Positions 11,478 through 22,247 are shown, counted from the stretch's first letter. The stretch: DNA of 64,000 nucleotides from Fusarium oxysporum f. sp. lycopersici 4287 (GCF_000149955.1 NC_030991.1:2478340-2542339); one strand, 5' to 3'. Notes: generated by a model not told the origin, from the letters alone. Numbers and translations: made by a program.

Positions 11478-11939
11478 CGACGCGGTTTGATGCTGTGGGG
11501 GTGACAGACAGAAAAGTTAAGAGGCTACTTTCTCCTCGGCCGATGATAAGGTCCTGCCGAGGGTAGACCACTAATAGAGGATCTAAGTAGCGACTATGAT
11601 TGGTCAGATCAGCTCGCCAGCTTTTAGCATTAAGCCGGTTCCGGGTAGGCTGCAAGGACGCGTTCCCCCAGCCCGATAGATCATATCGCCAACCTCATAT
11701 CCTGTATCAAATATATCAAATGTCATGTCAAATCGAGGCATCTCTATTTGTTTGATTTGAAATAAGATTATGGCATATTTGATTGATTTGTTTGGCAGTT
11801 TGTTTGATTGGATTTGATTTGTGGGCAGCGCTGTCTTTCCTCTAAGCCTTCCCAAGTAAATAAGCATCTTCTTACAATTAGCAGCCAGGTTATAGCTTAC
11901 TATGTAAGTGCAGAACATAAGAGGCGGCGACTGGAATTA

Positions 11940-14125
11940 CCATGCAGTACACACCTACCGGCATGCAAAAAAAAAGTTTCCCCACACAAAATGCCCAATT
12001 TCACTTACACAATATTTGACCACAATTGAAGCTATTAGCATAGAATAATTTCTGTTGTATTGGGGAATTCGTTTAGTCTGATATAATCACATTGCCTTTT
12101 TGATTATGTATGCAGCATGGTCGCACGGGACTAATGTAAAATTTGTCAAAACATCTCCTTTGACACCCAGCCTCTCCGACGCTCCTTCTAATGTTCCCGA
12201 CGCCAGCCCCTAATACTCGCTTTAAAAATGCCACGCGTGTCTTATACAGAGGATGAAGTTGCTGAAGCAATGTTAGATGTCACAGATAACGGCCTCTCGC
12301 AGAATAAACCCGCCCAGAAACGTGAGATCCCTCGGTCGACTCTTGGGGACCGATTAAGGGGCTTACCGTCTAGGTCAAAGGTCACACAACCTGCCCAGCT
12401 GCCATCCAAACCTGAGGAGTGTAGATTAGTCGCATGGATACTTCGGCAAGAGGCCTTAGGCTATGCTCCCTCTCACAGTCAAGTTCGCACCACCGTCAAT
12501 GCCCTCCTACGACAACAAGGAAGGGAAAAGCCTGTCAGTGTACATTGGCTAGCCAGGTTCATGAAACGACATCCATCCATAAAGACAAAGATAAGAAAAC
12601 GCCAGGAGGCGTCGAGGTCCGATTGCTTTACCCGACCGTTGTCAATTGGTACTTTGATATTCGGGAGAGAGAGTATGGCTGGATGAAACCCGAGAACACG
12701 GTTAACGTTGATGAGGGCGGTATAATTGCTGGATTTGGCGAGTATCTGTCGTTTTGACCAAGGATTCACCTAATATATTGCAAATCTAGGCGTGGATTCT
12801 TTGATTGTCGGCAGTAGTGATCCCAGGAAGAACGCCTTCCTTAAAGGCTCCCAGTCCCGCACTTGGACTTGCTTTATGGAGGCCGTCACGGCAACTGGCC
12901 GTCTTATGAAACCGGGGATTATCTTCAAAGGCAAAGAACTTCAACAACAGTGGTTTATCAATGAGCTCAAGGAGGTGGCCGACTGGTATTATATCACTTC
13001 CGACAACGGCTGGACAGATAACCATATCGCAATTGAGTGGCTCAGAGAGGTCTATCTTCCCCAAACACAACCGGAAGATGAGTCCGATGCGAGGCTCATT
13101 ATATTAGATGGTCATCGAAGCCATGTGTCTGTGAGTATCTGCCTGTCCTGAACCTCCTGAACCAAAAGTGCCGCTGACCCTAAATCCAGGATGAGTGGAT
13201 GGCTATGTGTTTCTTGAACAACGTATATTGTTGTTACTTGCCAGCCCATTGCTCCCACGGTCTACAGCCACTTGACAACGGCGTGTTTAATGCCTCTAAG
13301 GCTACATACCGCAAAGAACTCCAAAAGTTGGCCGCCCTGACTGATTCTGCCCCGGTGGACAAAGTCAACTTCATTAAGGCTTATGCCAAAGCCAGGGAAG
13401 TGGGTATGACGAAGAAAAACATCCTTTCGGGTTGGAGAGTGACTGGAAACTGGCCGATCTCACGACGGAAAGCGCTCATGCATCCTGAGATTCAGCCAGA
13501 TAAGAAGGAAACAACGCCTGCATCAGAGGGCTCAAAAGACAGACAAGTCGACTCTGATAATACGCCAAAGACCAGTCGTCACATCAGAGATCTTGGGAAG
13601 AACAAGAGTCCCTCAACTAGGAGACGCTATTCTGTGATATCGAAAGGTTTCGAAGCGCAAGAGTCAAAGATCGCCTCGCTAAGCTCAAGAGTAGCCAGTT
13701 TAGAGGAAGAAGTTGGGCGGTTGAGCAGAGGCAAGAAGAGAAAGGCGATACCGAATCCGAACAGGAAGTTTATGACATTAGCCGAAGCTTTAGTGGGTGG
13801 TAACAATATTTCTGAACCAAATCAAGCAGCTGAAGAGACAGAGGCTGTTGAGGAAGTGATCGAGGTGGGAGGAGTGGAAGAGGATGAGGGCTCAAATTCG
13901 GAGGCGGAAGAGTTACCTGTGGCACGCACGCGCTCTGGGCGCGCAGTTAAGAGGCCAAGAGAATATTAAAATACATTCAATTCCGAACTGGAAAATAGCA
14001 ATCAGTTTGGTATTCCTATTTTTGGTGACTCTCTGTGAGGGGGTTGGAAAATAGCAGTTTGTATGGGGAAACTTTCTTTTTGCTTGCCGGTAGGTGGGTG
14101 CTGCCGATAGGTGGGTACTGCATGG
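11940..14125 (+). mobile_element. pogo/Fot-type DNA transposon with TA target duplication (pogo-1)
   Basis: Bounded by TA at 11938-11939 and 14126-14127. The ends are inverted: CCATGCAGTAC then ACACCTACCGG at the left, CCATGCAGTAC then CCACCTATCGG (inverted) at the right. The right side carries a second inner repeat unit (14078-14103) matching CACCTACCGGC plus an A/G-rich run. The relic at 1376 has the same doubled right end, so it belongs to the family. The insertion interrupts another transposase-like ORF that resumes at 14126. Confidence 0.82.
12228..13969 (+). pseudogene. pogo-family DDE transposase, frameshifted
   Basis: Starts at ATG 12228 with a psq-type helix-turn-helix (SYTEDEVAEAMLDV, IPRSTLGDRL) and a CENP-B-like second DNA-binding domain (PVSVHWLARFMKRHPSI). 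The frame shifts near 12610. The first catalytic Asp is in VNVDEGG at about 12705, the second in IILDGHRSH at about 13105, the third in LQPLDNGVF at about 13265. A 59-bp GT-AG intron is likely after HVS (13132-13190). The C-terminus (13500-13969) is charged with a short coiled coil and an acidic tail ending KRPREY. The break near 12610 and the bad junction before 12792 make it probably inactive. Confidence 0.8.
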
Positions 14126-14381
14126 TATCACGCAGTCGCGGGGGAAATCCTCGCGAATCTAGGTCGAGGATAAACCGAATAATAGCTTGCTCCTCTAGAT
14201 CAGATAGTTTCCGTGACTTAGGTATAATATCATATCGGGAAGAAATGCCATGGGTTCGGCGCCAGAGTGAGCCATAGGAGGCCTGGTAGATCTCAGCTGC
14301 ACGATGGAGACCTAATTCAGGGTTGTTTTGATAGGCCTGAAGTGGAAGAATGATATTTGCCTCTTTATTTGATTGAGACAT
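14126..14381 (-). pseudogene. N-terminal fragment of another pogo-like transposase, cut by pogo-1
   Basis: Starting at ATG 14381 on the minus strand, about 85 residues resemble a psq-type helix-turn-helix N-terminus (AYQNNPELGLHRAAEIYQAS, LSDLEEQAIIRFILDLDSRG, PPRLRD). The frame runs into the right end of pogo-1 at 14125. No continuation is recognised on the other side of the insertion (before 11938). Confidence 0.6.
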
Positions 14382-14602
14382 GATTGATGGTTGAGAATCA
14401 ATTGATTAAATAGAAATGTTGTAGGGTGAGGGATTTTTGGTCCACCGGCTTGTCTGGTCCACTCGCTTATCATGTACGTTATCACAATAACATATAAATT
14501 CTATTCCCTCAATCCAACTTGCGCCACCTAGGTTACAGACTACCAGTATAATGCCTTATGTAAGGGCCATCTCGAGACAAAAGTTTCAATATATTGCGCT
14601 AT

Positions 14603-15242
14603 TTAGCTGTCTGCTCTGATATCTGTACCGTTCGCTGGTATGTAGCGTGATACGCACAAGGGGCAAGTATAATGTTGCCTTAGGTACCATAGAGTAATGC
14701 AACTCGAATGGAACACATGTCCGCACGATAACCGACGGACAATATCACTACCTGCCATCACTTCCAAGCATATAACACTATAAAACAAGAAGGGTTAAGT
14801 TGAGAATGAAACATCTCTTAATCTGAATCGCTTACCAGACAACCTGCCGGCGGGGCCAGGTAGAATGCTCCCCTGAGCCTGCAGTCTCTGTCTTTGTTAT
14901 TATTTGCTTGTACGTCCGCGGCGGAGCTATTGGGTCTAGCCGTTGTAAATCGCTAGACTCGGAGCTCATGTTCCTGATTGAAAGGTTGCTCTCAGCATCC
15001 TCTTGGTTCCGGATCTGGTTATGTCTGATGTTGCTCAATTCGAGGCTTTTCCATACTTAGCTTGTGAAATAGAGGGACTATACTTGCTAATATGAGATTA
15101 CGTACCTGTATAGGATAAGAAGAGCATAAAAGATAAAAAGGGATATAAAAAACATAATTATAAATGACAATTGGATCCATTCCTCCGACTGGATAGATCC
15201 TGGGCTGATCTTTGGGGCTTGGGATACATTTGCTATCGCCAT
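14603..15242 (-). CDS. Membrane-anchored RING-H2 finger protein, probable E3 ubiquitin ligase (RING-1)
   Basis: Exons 15242-15106, 15024-14836 and 14777-14603 with introns of 81 and 58 bp (GT-AG), 166 residues. The start chosen is the first in-frame ATG. A short N-terminus precedes one transmembrane helix (LSFIIMFFISLFIFYALLIL, about residues 24-43), then a linker (LDPIAPPRTYKQI), then a C-terminal RING-H2: CVIC (split by intron 2 inside the first Cys codon), CGH, H, C and CPLC. All eight zinc ligands are present. Small fungal proteins of this layout usually ubiquitinate membrane or ER/vacuolar targets with an E2; the substrate is unknown. The homologue at 33311-35437 shares exon phases and linker motif but is interrupted. 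Confidence 0.8.
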
Positions 15243-15429
15243 TGTTGTTGCCGCTTTCTCAGCATGACCTGTTCCAGCTTTCCGAAGAGCATCACGCGCC
15301 AGAAAGCTTGATTTATGGCGATGCGGAGCTTGGAACGAGTACAAGCATCAGGCGCAATTGGTATGATCTGTCGGTATAAACAGCCTGGGGTGAATTTGGC
15401 GCGGCATCGGGTTTGGCCGGGTGTGATAT

Positions 15430-15800
15430 GATGTCAAAAGTTTATACCGACACCTTTCAGAATGGCCCCTCGCACCTTATGCGTCACTGCCCGTCATACA
15501 ATTCAGAATGGAACACTCCGCCTTGCCAGATGAGGTGCTCATCGATTGCTTTTGCGTCTTGCGGAAAGGAAGACGCTAAATTTGTAAGTGAGGGCTTTGT
15601 GAGTCAGCCTATATACGTAATCTCCGGGGCGGGTATGAAAGGTTGATTATCCTGCAAGAATCCATCCCCGACGGACTCGAAGTTTGTCCATTTGCTTTGA
15701 GCTGGTGGCATACCGTGCACTAAGATGCCACGGGTCGGGATGCGCACTGTGTCGCCGTTTCCAACTTTGTTTCTAATCCTCTGCAAATCGCTTGTCTATC
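15430..15800 (-). mobile_element. Fragment resembling the gag-like ORF1 of a Tad-type LINE
   Basis: Minus-strand reading at 15786-15476 gives a stretch interrupted by a stop at 15604: RIRNKVGNGDTVRIPTRGIL, then EITYIG-stop-LTK, then DAKAIDEHLIWQGGVFHSE. The order of a W-L-(S/T)-K motif and an 'A..AI.E.L.W.G..' motif resembles the region before the zinc knuckles in fungal Tad-like ORF1 proteins. No zinc knuckle or flanking element structure remains. Moderate to low certainty. Confidence 0.4.
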
Positions 15801-16691
15801 ATATCTGTTGTGCTGGCCCTCTTGGTGGTTAGGTCGCTGATTCTGAGTTGGTTCAAGATGTGTCTTATATTTATGGTTTTCTTATAAGTTGCGCCCTGAT
15901 TCACGAATAAAAAGTCGTAACGGTTGCGTGGCGCTTTTTATCCTGTATTCCTTATATCAGTGTAGAGACGTCAATTGATTATCTGTAAATGTGAGCTACC
16001 TTTATATTCTGGTATATAGCCAAGTTCCTTGTTTAATCTTGTGAAATATCTTATTCGAATTTGAATGTCCTAGTCTAAAGTATTTCATTCTCGTGATCCA
16101 CGTATTCGACAACCCTTGGCCTTTATTATCACTTTAGTACATCAGTCGGCCACCATGCTTATGTCTGTTGTTTGTTTCCTCTCCCGCGCAGCACATACTA
16201 GCGTCATGAAATGCAGGTTGGGAAGTTCGTTTACGCCGATTTGTCGTAATTATTTTGATATGAAGTACGACCGCCATGCTAGTTATGTTGTTGATGAGTG
16301 ATCGTCGATTGTCGCACTGCTTCCCGTCGGCTTTGTTCATACCAGGTGCTTAATGATGTACCTTGGTATTTCAGGTCGCTATCGTCAATCTTGATCACTT
16401 TGACATAGTGATATGAGTTCTGGTTCGTGGGTGGCATAATGGACATGTCATCATATCGGCTTGTGTTGTACCGTTGGTGATGAGGCGAGCCAGCTATAGC
16501 AGTTATACTAAGGCCAGATAAGGGCATATCATGGAATGCAGATAGAGGAGTTAAGATAGACAGAGAGATGTAAATCAAATTTATATACTCATTATATGAA
16601 GCATGTGATATCATGAGTGAGATTATTTTATTGTATGTTTAAATATGCAAATACGCTCATGCTCTTGTCTAGAAAGCAGCCATACAAGCTA
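15801..16691. other. AT-rich intergenic DNA left of the nested transposons
   Basis: No gene, tRNA or terminal repeat recognised; only short open frames. Confidence 0.45.
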
Positions 16692-16700
16692 ACGTATTTC

Positions 16701-16850
16701 TGTTGAACAGGTGCTGGGGCCTCACGTGCAAGCAGGGATACTTTAAGATTACAGCCGAAATGGTAAAACTTCTAAGGGGCAGATTTCAACAGAACACAAC
16801 ATGAATACACCAATTCACATCAATGAACCGAATACACGTAATGTCTGACA
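16701..16850 (+). repeat. 5' LTR of copia-1
   Basis: Begins TGTTGAACAGG and ends GTCTGACA; 150 bp. Same as the 3' LTR apart from one missing T. A diverged solo copy is at 32846-32994. Confidence 0.95.
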
Positions 16851-16922
16851 ATTAAGAGTCTCAATTGCATCTCAGCAACCCGCGCACCCAAATGCATACG
16901 ACCTTCGGTTCATTCTATCACC

Positions 16923-18164
16923 ATGTCGGCCAAACACGCCGAGAGGACCATTAGCTACGCGTCTCCGGAGGATTGGGACTCCTGGTCCAACGAATTCAAG
17001 AAACTGGCGCACGCCTACGACCTGTGGCAGTATATTGATCCAACCGATCGTATCCGATGGCCTCAGCGACCAGAACTTCCAGAAATCCGAGACTACCCCA
17101 GACAAGCAGATCCGGACGATCCCGATAGTGGCACAATGACGCCCGGCTCAGATTACGTACCGCCCCGGCGAATCAGAGAGTTGACGTCTGAAGGAAGAGC
17201 GGAATACGAGCATGATATCAGGATCTACTCTCTGAAAGAAATGGCGTATAGAGAGACGAAGAAACAGGAGCAGAAGCTGGTCGAGTTTGTCCTCAAGACG
17301 GTCTCGGCCACGTATCAGAAAACATCCTGCGTCACGGGAGACCGATTAGACAAGTGGTATCAGGAGCTACGAAGATCTGGAGTGGTATACAACGAACGCC
17401 TTCGACCCGAAGCGCGCGACAAGTACCACAAAGCCGTACATACAGCCCCGAAGATCAACAAACTCAACGAGTGGGTCACGGAGTGGGAGACGACCATGGC
17501 CGAAGCGATCAGCAAGAAAGTCCCCGATGCCCTCGACGCGCAATGCTGGGCGGAAGACCTGAACCGAGCAATGTATCACGTCCTCCCCAGCTGGGCATCT
17601 ACTTTCCGACAACACCGACGCCCTCAAATCCTCAATAATTCCCTCAACTATCGAGAGGTCGCTGCCGACATTCGATACGAAGCAAAAATGGCCAGCACCA
17701 GCGGAAGACCATCAGGAATCAAGAGAGGTGCATTCATAGCCACATACGGCACTACATCTAGGGATGACAGACCTCCTATCACAGACCGCGATAACGACAC
17801 TATTGAGGTCCAAGGAGGCGCTTCAGATTGGGCGACGGACGAAACATCCTATGCACATCGAGACACACGAAGTCAAGGCCGCGGGCGTAGAGCACGAGGC
17901 GGCGGAAGAGGAGTATCAACAAAACGAAAACGAGCAGAGACGACCGTCAATCCGAACCCGGATGGACCTACTTGTCGAGGATGTTTAGGTTTCCATGACT
18001 GGAGAGGCTGCTGGTACTTATTCCCAGCCCAGAAAGCCGAAGGATGGGAGCCCAACCAAGCGATACAACGATTAATAAATGACCGTCTCAAGAACGATAC
18101 TGGTTTGGTGGAGGAAGTTAAACGATTGTCCAAAAGTAGAGACAGAACCACTCAGGACGAGTGA
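16923..18164 (+). CDS. copia-1 Gag
   Basis: 413 residues; capsid-like helical region followed by a basic, Arg/Gly-rich stretch and one zinc knuckle (CRGCLGFHDWRGC, spacing C-x2-C-x3-H-x4-C) at about residues 352-364. Gag packages the element RNA. It ends at TGA 18162-18164; the same frame stays open to the Pol ATG at 18177. The stop lies between zinc knuckle and protease, the usual place for translational recoding in gag-pol elements. Confidence 0.9.
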   Translation: MSAKHAERTISYASPEDWDSWSNEFKKLAHAYDLWQYIDPTDRIRWPQRPELPEIRDYPRQADPDDPDSGTMTPGSDYVPPRRIRELTSEGRAEYEHDIRIYSLKEMAYRETKKQEQKLVEFVLKTVSATYQKTSCVTGDRLDKWYQELRRSGVVYNERLRPEARDKYHKAVHTAPKINKLNEWVTEWETTMAEAISKKVPDALDAQCWAEDLNRAMYHVLPSWASTFRQHRRPQILNNSLNYREVAADIRYEAKMASTSGRPSGIKRGAFIATYGTTSRDDRPPITDRDNDTIEVQGGASDWATDETSYAHRDTRSQGRGRRARGGGRGVSTKRKRAETTVNPNPDGPTCRGCLGFHDWRGCWYLFPAQKAEGWEPNQAIQRLINDRLKNDTGLVEEVKRLSKSRDRTTQDE

Positions 18165-18176
18165 CTTGGGCGGGGT

Positions 18177-21100
18177 ATGGCACACGTCAAGGCAACCTAC
18201 CTAGTGATGCACAACCTTATGGCAGCCTTCAACTGTGCCCCCTACCCTCTTAGACATTCTGCCATCCTTGACTCTGGATCGACAATCCATATCTTCAATG
18301 AAGTATGCAGGTTCCTCAACTACCGACCGGCACCGTCTGGAGACTTCGTCTACGCAGGGGAGTCACCAGTGGCCATTCACGGGTACGGGAACGTGGATAT
18401 TCGCGTTCAAGGACCTCAAGGACCCTCTCTTCTCAGATTGCGAGATGTAGCTCATTGCATAAACTTTGCATGCAATATTGTGTCATACCGCCAGTTGCGG
18501 AAAAGGGGCTACTACTGGGATACCAAAGGGAACAACAACCAAATCCGCAGGAAAGATGATTCAATCCTCTGCACATTGACGGACCATTTCGACCAGTACG
18601 TACTGGAGTACATCGACAAATCGACAACAGCAGCAGCGTTCCTAGCCAGACGGAAACAGTATGACTCGTGGAGTAAGCGTCCTCCTCGCAGTGGAAACGA
18701 AACCTTTTGGCACCTTCGACTTGGACACCCAGGACCTGAAGCACTCAAGCACCTCGTGGGCCAATGTCGGGGGGTGAAGATCAGAGGGATCTCCACGGTT
18801 GAGTGTGATGCTTGTGGAATGGCGAAGGTGAAGCGCCAAGTCCGTCGACAAAGACGAGTTCCACCTGAGAAGGCTGGAATCCGACTCGCTATTGATTTCC
18901 ACGACATGAGTGGGGATCCAGGCTACACTTCAGCTATGCTGGTCACCGACCGTTACTCTGGCTATATCTGGGACTATTATCTTCCCGATCGAACTGCACC
19001 AACGCTTATCGGTGCACTTGAGCATCTACTCAGAACACTAGAGCGACAACTCCAGTGTAGGCCCGAAGTCATCGAGTGTGATAACGAGATCCCGGATAGT
19101 CACCAGGTAAGTGACTTCCTCAGTACCAAAAACGGGATGCGCCTAGAGCCCTCCGCGCCATATGCCCAAAGTCAAAATGGCGGCGCAGAGCGCTCGGGGG
19201 GTGTGATCAAGGAGAAAGCTCGCGCGATGAGAGCTGGAGCAAAGCTGCCTTCGTTCCTTTGGGTTGAGATCTGGCGTGCTGCCGTATACCTATACAATAG
19301 GACACCCAAGTATATCTACAATTGGAAGACGCCATATGAGCGTTTCTACACTTACTTTGCCTTTAGGGACGGCGTGGTTGTCACGGAGCGTAAGCCCGAT
19401 CAGACACACCTACGCGTGTATGGCTGTAAAGCCTTCGCGATGACGACCGATGCTTTGAAAAAGAAGAATCGGCGACAACGACTCAATCCCCGAGGGTGGA
19501 TAGGATACCTGGTCGGGTATAACTCGACAAACATCTACAGGGTCTGGAATCCGTTGACCAACAAGGTCATCTCCACTAGAGACGTGATCTTCAACGAGAA
19601 GGAGACGTTCTCTGGGGATGTGCAACACCTCAAGGATGATTTAAAAGAACTAAACCAGGAAGAACTTATTCAGCATCTCACTGATGCTGAGGTCCCACAG
19701 GGATCTAGCATCAATCTGGATGCTTCTACCCAAGAAGAAGACGAGGAATTAAGCGCCTTGCCTGAAGGACTAGCGTTTGAGCGGGAGGCTGCCAGTTATC
19801 CACATAGAGGGTTTGAACGTGATCCCACGATTACGCAGGGTGAGACTGGCAGGACACTAGTCGTAGGAGACCGCAATCGAGAAGAGTCTGACGGGACTGA
19901 TCACCCCTACACGACCGCTCGATTCACTCCCTACCTGACCCCGGAGACTTGCCCTCTACGGCCTGCTGCCCTTCTGGTCGCTACTATCAGAGAACCTCCC
20001 GCGAGGAAGGAGGGGGAAAAGCCCCCTCAGTTACGAGCTGCCAAGATGGTGCATGTCCCACCTAGCGCTGGCACTTCCCCGGGACGAGACGGCGCAAATG
20101 GAGCCTCTCGTGTCATTTCAACTCCGAGCAGTTACTGGGAGGCCGCATTTAATGCCGGTCGACTTGCATCTGTGAAAGGGACCTGGAATGGCAAGGTGGT
20201 GAGTAAGCGGAAGCTTGAGAAGCAGGCGAGCTCGGCCAGCTGCCACCCTGATAGCAGAGAACCTCAGTCTACGGGAAGCCATGGGAAATCTACTAAGCTG
20301 ATGGATTCTCCCAATCGCAAAACACAATCTGCAAAGCTGACAGACTTAGGTGACGGCCAACGCCGAATACACCGGCGAGACATGCCAATATTGCCAAAAA
20401 GGCATAAAGACCTCAAGAACCATCCACTAGGTGACCTATTCCGCGAGGCAGAAAAGACTCATCTTGAAAGTCATAAAGAAATGCGCTCCTGGCGTGAGGT
20501 TCAGAGAGAAGAAGCCGCAGGCAAGGAACTCCTGGACTGCATGTGGGTTTATGTGTACAAGTTCGACAAGCACGGATGGTTCACCAAGTGCAAGGCCCGG
20601 CTCGTTGTACGAGGCGATCAACAGGCCAAGTCGACACACGAGGATACCTATGCATCCACACTTGCCGGCAGATCTTTCCGAACACTCATGGCTATAGCTG
20701 CTCGCTTTGATTTAGAACTTCTCCAGTATGATGTCGTCAACGCCTTTGTCAATGCTGAACTGAAGCAGGACGTCTACATGCGGATGCCCGGAGGCTACCG
20801 AAAGCCTGGCCTGATTCTCAAACTTCAGAAAGCACTCTACGGTTTGCGCCAGTCACCATTACTTTGGCAAAAGGAACTAACCACCACCCTTACGAACATT
20901 GGGTTCAAGTCTGTACCTCACGAGCCATGCTGTCTCTCGAAAGGAGGAATATTGATATTCTTCTATGTGGACGACCTCATTGTTGCCTACGAGAAGACCA
21001 ATCAAAAATCGGTCGAATGGACAATAGGCAAGCTTCGAGAAAAATACCAACTCTCTGGAGGAGATACGCTACAGTGGTTTCTTGGAATTGAGATTATTCG

Positions 21101-22016
21101 CGACCGAAACCAACGTCTGATTTGGCTGTCGCAATCGTCATTCGTGGATAAGATCACTAGTCATTTTAGGATTCAACGGGGAAAGCCTTCCCTCACTCCA
21201 ATGACCACAAAAGAACTTCTTCCGAACGAAGAGCGGGCATCAACAGCGTCAATACAGCAGTATCAACGCAAGACCGGATCAGTGCTCTACCTGGCAGTAA
21301 TCACTCGACCTGATATTGCCTTTGCTGTTTCTCGACTTTGTCGATTCAACATGAACCCGAGCGATGATCACCATGAGGCCTTGGACCACCTATTCCGGTA
21401 TCTGCAAAACACCAGGGCACTCGCACTACAACTCGGCGGAACAGACACTTTTGATGTGTACAGTGACGCTTCCTTTGCCGACAACACAATCGATCGGAAG
21501 AGCTCACAAGCCTACGTGATGAAGCTATTTGGAGGGACTATTGGATGGCGCGCCAACAAGCAGGACACCGTGACTACCTCTACAACAGAGGCGGAGTTGC
21601 TGGCACTTGCGCAGGCTGCGAAGGAGTCCATGTTCATCTCCAGGTTAATCACCGAGCTCGGCGTGACCCTTGACAACAGAAGCATTATCATTCAGTGCGA
21701 TAACGCGCAGACCATTCGGCTTATTAATTCCGACGTGGCGCTCCTGCAGACCAAACTTCGACACGTCGACATCCATAACCACTGGCTACGCCAGGAAGCA
21801 CTCGCTAACCGGATCTCGGTCCGGCATACTCCCACCACCGAGATGATTGCGGACGGCCTCACGAAGGCATTACCCGCTCAGCAGTTCCAGAAGTTCGTCA
21901 CACAGGTTGGCCTAGTTGATATCAAGGACAGGATTCAAGAGAGAAGGACCAAGGAACTCACTGCGGAGGGCTTTGTCAGAACAGGGGAACATCTCGATGG
22001 AGGAAGAGCCGAATAA
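18177..22016 (+). CDS. copia-1 Pol polyprotein (protease, integrase, reverse transcriptase, RNase H)
   Basis: 1279 residues, uninterrupted. Aspartic protease motif LDSGST at about residue 31. Pre-integrase HLRLGHPGPEAL with a CDAC half. Integrase core with catalytic Asp in IDFHDMSGD, Asp in ECDNE and Glu in GGAERSGG. Reverse transcriptase with KARLVVRGDQQ and the YVDD active site at about residue 930. RNase H with YSDASFAD and STTEAELLAL. It may be translated as Gag-Pol through the upstream TGA or from its own ATG; which is unknown. All catalytic residues I can check are present, so the element may be competent. Confidence 0.93.
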   Translation: MAHVKATYLVMHNLMAAFNCAPYPLRHSAILDSGSTIHIFNEVCRFLNYRPAPSGDFVYAGESPVAIHGYGNVDIRVQGPQGPSLLRLRDVAHCINFACNIVSYRQLRKRGYYWDTKGNNNQIRRKDDSILCTLTDHFDQYVLEYIDKSTTAAAFLARRKQYDSWSKRPPRSGNETFWHLRLGHPGPEALKHLVGQCRGVKIRGISTVECDACGMAKVKRQVRRQRRVPPEKAGIRLAIDFHDMSGDPGYTSAMLVTDRYSGYIWDYYLPDRTAPTLIGALEHLLRTLERQLQCRPEVIECDNEIPDSHQVSDFLSTKNGMRLEPSAPYAQSQNGGAERSGGVIKEKARAMRAGAKLPSFLWVEIWRAAVYLYNRTPKYIYNWKTPYERFYTYFAFRDGVVVTERKPDQTHLRVYGCKAFAMTTDALKKKNRRQRLNPRGWIGYLVGYNSTNIYRVWNPLTNKVISTRDVIFNEKETFSGDVQHLKDDLKELNQEELIQHLTDAEVPQGSSINLDASTQEEDEELSALPEGLAFEREAASYPHRGFERDPTITQGETGRTLVVGDRNREESDGTDHPYTTARFTPYLTPETCPLRPAALLVATIREPPARKEGEKPPQLRAAKMVHVPPSAGTSPGRDGANGASRVISTPSSYWEAAFNAGRLASVKGTWNGKVVSKRKLEKQASSASCHPDSREPQSTGSHGKSTKLMDSPNRKTQSAKLTDLGDGQRRIHRRDMPILPKRHKDLKNHPLGDLFREAEKTHLESHKEMRSWREVQREEAAGKELLDCMWVYVYKFDKHGWFTKCKARLVVRGDQQAKSTHEDTYASTLAGRSFRTLMAIAARFDLELLQYDVVNAFVNAELKQDVYMRMPGGYRKPGLILKLQKALYGLRQSPLLWQKELTTTLTNIGFKSVPHEPCCLSKGGILIFFYVDDLIVAYEKTNQKSVEWTIGKLREKYQLSGGDTLQWFLGIEIIRDRNQRLIWLSQSSFVDKITSHFRIQRGKPSLTPMTTKELLPNEERASTASIQQYQRKTGSVLYLAVITRPDIAFAVSRLCRFNMNPSDDHHEALDHLFRYLQNTRALALQLGGTDTFDVYSDASFADNTIDRKSSQAYVMKLFGGTIGWRANKQDTVTTSTTEAELLALAQAAKESMFISRLITELGVTLDNRSIIIQCDNAQTIRLINSDVALLQTKLRHVDIHNHWLRQEALANRISVRHTPTTEMIADGLTKALPAQQFQKFVTQVGLVDIKDRIQERRTKELTAEGFVRTGEHLDGGRAE

Positions 22017-22096
22017 GGGATCGGAAGGATGGCCAACCTGACAATAGGAATACGGACTGCACAGACTGAACCACGATGGCCAGTCTGGGGGGGGTG

Positions 22097-22247
22097 TGTT
22101 GAACAGGTGCTGGGGCCTCACGTGCAAGCAGGGATACTTTTAAGATTACAGCCGAAATGGTAAAACTTCTAAGGGGCAGATTTCAACAGAACACAACATG
22201 AATACACCAATTCACATCAATGAACCGAATACACGTAATGTCTGACA
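22097..22247 (+). repeat. 3' LTR of copia-1
   Basis: 151 bp, TGTTGAACAGG...GTCTGACA, directly after a polypurine tract. One extra T relative to the 5' LTR. Confidence 0.95.

Larger units (their letters stand above)
8551..11833 (-). mobile_element. BED-hAT transposon, decayed (hAT-1)
   Basis: Ends are inverted repeats CAGCGCTGCCCACAAATCAA at 8551 and, inverted, at 11833. Subterminal regions are rich in ATCAAA motifs on both sides. The minus strand carries a hAT transposase in pieces. A copia-2 solo LTR sits inside at 10094-10288. The 8-bp sequences outside the ends (CCACTGAT and TCTTTCCT) do not match, so the expected target duplication is missing; a later rearrangement or a recombinant element would explain this. 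Confidence 0.82.
16701..22247 (+). mobile_element. Full-length Ty1/copia LTR retrotransposon (copia-1)
   Basis: 150- and 151-bp LTRs, perfect 5-bp target duplication ATTTC (16696-16700 and 22248-22252). Gag and Pol lie in the same frame, separated by one TGA. A G-rich polypurine tract (GGGGGGGGTG) ends directly at the 3' LTR. The LTRs differ only by one T in a T-run, which indicates a recent insertion. Domain order is Gag-PR-INT-RT-RNaseH, the copia order. Confidence 0.96.

Noticed and set aside
14016..14381. 121-codon minus-strand ORF as one gene
   Set aside because: The C-terminal third is translated pogo-1 terminal repeat; only 14126-14381 is transposase-like.
18433..18907. Antisense ORFs within copia Pol regions
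   Set aside because: Shadows of the conserved polyprotein on the other strand, with no motifs of their own.
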